Shown here piece by piece: positions 61,939 to 64,000 of a stretch of DNA of 64,000 nt. The stretch covers positions 1,286,132-1,350,131 of the forward strand of contig OY282519.1 in NCBI GenBank assembly GCA_958296405.1, in the 5' to 3' direction. Made by a program: the position numbers and the translations under genes. This DNA comes from an uncultured Pseudomonadales bacterium (GTDB lineage Bacteria; Pseudomonadota; Gammaproteobacteria; Pseudomonadales; Azotimanducaceae). The notes beneath the pieces are model-generated. The model saw only the letters and a program-made list of their open reading frames with translations. It was not told the DNA's origin and did no database searches. Numbering within the stretch: the stretch's first letter is position 1; every line of letters starts with the position of its first letter.

Positions 61939-62448
61939 TCATTCATAGCCCTTGAACGTCTCCGCCAACCGTTCCGCGGAAACATTGCCTATCAAGTCTT
62001 CGTCCACCATCATTGTCGGCGCCCGGTCGCACGCGCCCAAGCACACGATGGGCAAGAGCGTGAAGCGGCCATCTGCGCTGGTCTCGCCCATCTTCAGCGC
62101 CAAGTGTTCCTCTACTTGCTTGCGCAGCGTGTCGGCGCCCATCACATAGCAGGACACGCTGTCGCACAGCATCACCACATGGCGGCCCACGGGCTGCCGG
62201 AAGATGAGGTTGTAGAAGGTGGCGATGGAATCCAACGCCGCCACGCTCATGCCGAGCAGGCGCGCGATCGCAGCGAGGCTCGCGTCCGATACCCAGCCGC
62301 GCTCACGTTGCACGATCATCATCGCGTCGATGGCGGCAGACTCACGGTCCGGCAGGTGCGAACACTCTTCCTCAATCGCGGCCGTCTCCTCGGGGGAAAG
62401 GGTGGGAATCAGGTCTGCCCCGGCCAAGTCTTGCGCGGGTTCACTCAT
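61939..62448 (-). CDS. nuoE: NADH-quinone oxidoreductase subunit E
   Basis: A protein of about 169 residues with a thioredoxin-like [2Fe-2S] domain: [27 protein letters not shown], cluster ligands in [10 protein letters not shown] and CLGACDRAP. Partner of NuoF in the NADH-dehydrogenase module. The ATG overlaps the NuoCD stop (ATGA), so the subunits are translationally coupled. Confidence 0.95.
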   Translation of the reverse strand: MSEPAQDLAGADLIPTLSPEETAAIEEECSHLPDRESAAIDAMMIVQRERGWVSDASLAAIARLLGMSVAALDSIATFYNLIFRQPVGRHVVMLCDSVSCYVMGADTLRKQVEEHLALKMGETSADGRFTLLPIVCLGACDRAPTMMVDEDLIGNVSAERLAETFKGYE

Positions 62449-64000
62449 CGGTCCACATCCGCCATCACAAAGTCGATGCTGGCGATGATGGCGATGAGGT
62501 CTGCCACCATGAAGCCGTTGCTGATGAGGGGGATCATCTGCAGCGCCGGAAAAGACGGTGTGCGGATGCGCGTGCGGTACGCCATCGTGCCGCCATCCGA
62601 AATGGAGTAATACGAGTTCCAGCCCTTGGTGGCCTCGATGGTGGTGGCGGATTCGCAAGGCGCAATCACTGGCCCCCAGCTCACGTTCAGGAAGTGGTGG
62701 ATAAGCGTTTCGATGTCTTGCATGGTGCGCTCTTTGCGCGGCGGCGTGGTGAGCCGATGGTCTGATTTGTATGGGCCGGACGGCATGTTGCGGGCGCATT
62801 GCTCGATGATGCGCAGGCTTTGGCGAATCTCCTCGGCGCGCACCACCGCGCGGTCAAAGACATCGCCGTTGTTGGCCGTCGGCACCTCGAATTCCACTTG
62901 GTCGTAGCCGCTGTAGGGGCGCTTCTTGCGCAGGTCCCAGTCGTGCCCGGTGGCGCGCAGCGAGGGGCCGGTGATGCCCCAGTCCAGCCCTTCAGCGGTG
63001 GTGTAGGCGCCGATGCCGATGGAGCGGCGCTGCAGGATTTTGTTCTTGAGCGCCATCTTCTCGTAGTGGTCTAGGCGCTTCGGCATGTAGCGCACGAAGT
63101 CCAGCACCATCTTGTCCCAACCATCCGGCAAGTCTTGGCAGACGCCGCCGATGCGGAACCAGCTTGGATGCATGCGCCCGCCGGTGATGGCCTCGATGAT
63201 GGAGAAGAGGCGCTCCCGGTCTGCAAACATGTAAAACACTGGCGACATCTGCCCCAGGTCTTGGGCATAAGTGCCGTAGAACAGCAAATGGCTGGCGATG
63301 CGGAAGCACTCGGCGAGCATGATGCGGATGAACTGCGCGCGCGGCGGCACTTCAATGCCCGCCATGCGTTCCACGTTCATCACATAGGGCAGGTTGTTCA
63401 TCACGCCGCCCAGATAGTCCACCCGGTCCGTATACGGAATGTAGGTGTGCCAGCTCTGCCGCTCCGCCATCTTCTCTTGGGCGCGGTGGTGGTAGCCGAT
63501 GTCGGGCACCGCTTGCACGATCACCTCGCCATCGAGCTGCAGGGCGATGCGGAACACGCCATGCACGCTGGGGTGGTTCGGCCCTAAATTGAGGAACATG
63601 AAATCTGTGTGCTTGGAGCCGCGGCTCATGCCCCACTCTTCCGGCACGAAGCGCAAGCCATCCTGCTGCGACTGCTGAAACTCCGGCGTCATGGTGAACG
63701 GATCCATCTCCGTCGCCCGCGCCGGGTGTTCCTTGCGCAGGGGATGGCCCTCCCAGTTCGGCGGCGTGAGGATGCGGCGCAGGTTCGGGTGCCCATCGAA
63801 CGTGATGCCGAACATGTCGAACGCCTCGCGTTCGTACCAGTCCGCGACGGGATACACGGAGGTGACGGAGGGCGCGCTGGGATGCTCCCCGTTGAGTGCC
63901 GCCTTGATGCGCACATCGCTGTCGTGCTGGAGCGACATCAGGTGGTAGAACACGGTGAAGTCCGCCGCTGGCTGGTGCGGCCGGAACGCTCGCGTGCGTT
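62445..64000 (-). CDS. nuoCD: NADH-quinone oxidoreductase fused subunit C/D, 5' part outside the window
   Basis: The visible N-terminal part is Nuo[35 protein letters not shown] and [13 protein letters not shown] short linker leads straight into Nuo[31 protein letters not shown], then [15 protein letters not shown] and the C-terminal [22 protein letters not shown]. The frame is open to the window end, so the start lies beyond. NuoCD fusion is typical of gammaproteobacteria. It forms the peripheral arm near the quinone site. Confidence 0.95.
   Translation of the reverse strand, partial: RTRAFRPHQPAADFTVFYHLMSLQHDSDVRIKAALNGEHPSAPSVTSVYPVADWYEREAFDMFGITFDGHPNLRRILTPPNWEGHPLRKEHPARATEMDPFTMTPEFQQSQQDGLRFVPEEWGMSRGSKHTDFMFLNLGPNHPSVHGVFRIALQLDGEVIVQAVPDIGYHHRAQEKMAERQSWHTYIPYTDRVDYLGGVMNNLPYVMNVERMAGIEVPPRAQFIRIMLAECFRIASHLLFYGTYAQDLGQMSPVFYMFADRERLFSIIEAITGGRMHPSWFRIGGVCQDLPDGWDKMVLDFVRYMPKRLDHYEKMALKNKILQRRSIGIGAYTTAEGLDWGITGPSLRATGHDWDLRKKRPYSGYDQVEFEVPTANNGDVFDRAVVRAEEIRQSLRIIEQCARNMPSGPYKSDHRLTTPPRKERTMQDIETLIHHFLNVSWGPVIAPCESATTIEATKGWNSYYSISDGGTMAYRTRIRTPSFPALQMIPLISNGFMVADLIAIIASIDFVMADVDR

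Noticed and set aside
60628-62610. 660-codon plus-strand frame opposite nuoF and nuoE
   Set aside because: Antisense shadow of strongly conserved NuoF/NuoE.
1-64000. tRNA, rRNA genes and CRISPR arrays
   Set aside because: No tRNA-like T-loop/acceptor pairs, no rRNA sequence and no regularly spaced repeats were recognised on reading through.

Overview
The window is a GC-rich bacterial chromosome segment. Its housekeeping genes point to a proteobacterium, most likely a gammaproteobacterium: a fused NuoCD, a MetR-type LysR regulator, SixA, SecB beside a YibN-type rhodanese, TrmL, and a LolD/FtsX-like exporter. No tRNA, rRNA or CRISPR array was seen. Genus cannot be assigned from the sequence.

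Bases 1-8,465 hold a surface-glycan region, mostly on the minus strand. It contains a membrane protein interrupted at a run of 20 G, an ABC exporter, a GT-C glycosyltransferase, two paralogous sulfotransferases flanking a decayed membrane gene, and a GT2 glycosyltransferase. Several of these overlap by ATGA or GTGA. Next come a compact set of perfect hairpins that looks like a structured RNA (about 8,584-8,723, plus strand) and an orphan RiPP precursor with an NHLP-type leader (8,781-9,071).

Bases 9,165-23,500 are a plastic zone. An ISNCY-type element sits inside an IS481-like element with a 15-bp target duplication. There is also an IS3 remnant, a serine-recombinase element of three reading frames, and a second, truncated IS481-like element. 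Both IS481-like transposases have a 32-nt hairpin of unrelated sequence at the same place just before the gene. Between the elements lie two paralogous GT-C glycosyltransferases and an SGNH hydrolase, plus gene scraps (epimerase, possibly carbamoyltransferase) and a frameshifted NYN-domain gene. The SGNH protein, one GT-C protein and a distant AT-richer membrane protein (46,150-48,201) share an unrecognised C-terminal module of about 100 residues.

Bases 23,502-46,050 are mainly metabolic and housekeeping: PhyH dioxygenase, a glycosyltransferase-like protein, rhodanese, SecB, TrmL, acyl-CoA dehydrogenase, a trans-sulfuration enzyme leading a coupled four-gene run, a TPP enzyme, a CCA-adding-type enzyme, a SIS isomerase, a GH20 hexosaminidase coupled to an N-acetylhexosamine kinase-like gene, envelope lipoproteins, SixA, a PNPOx-like protein and MetR. 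A coupled two-gene module of unknown function with lower GC (31,331-34,419) stands out.

Bases 48,223-64,000 run mostly on the minus strand: a biotin-dependent acyl-CoA carboxylase operon behind purC, a PAS-GGDEF-EAL protein, a Nudix hydrolase, an AttH/FtsX/LolD-type three-gene exporter, a degenerate cytosine methyltransferase tail, and nuoF-nuoE-nuoCD, the last running off the window.
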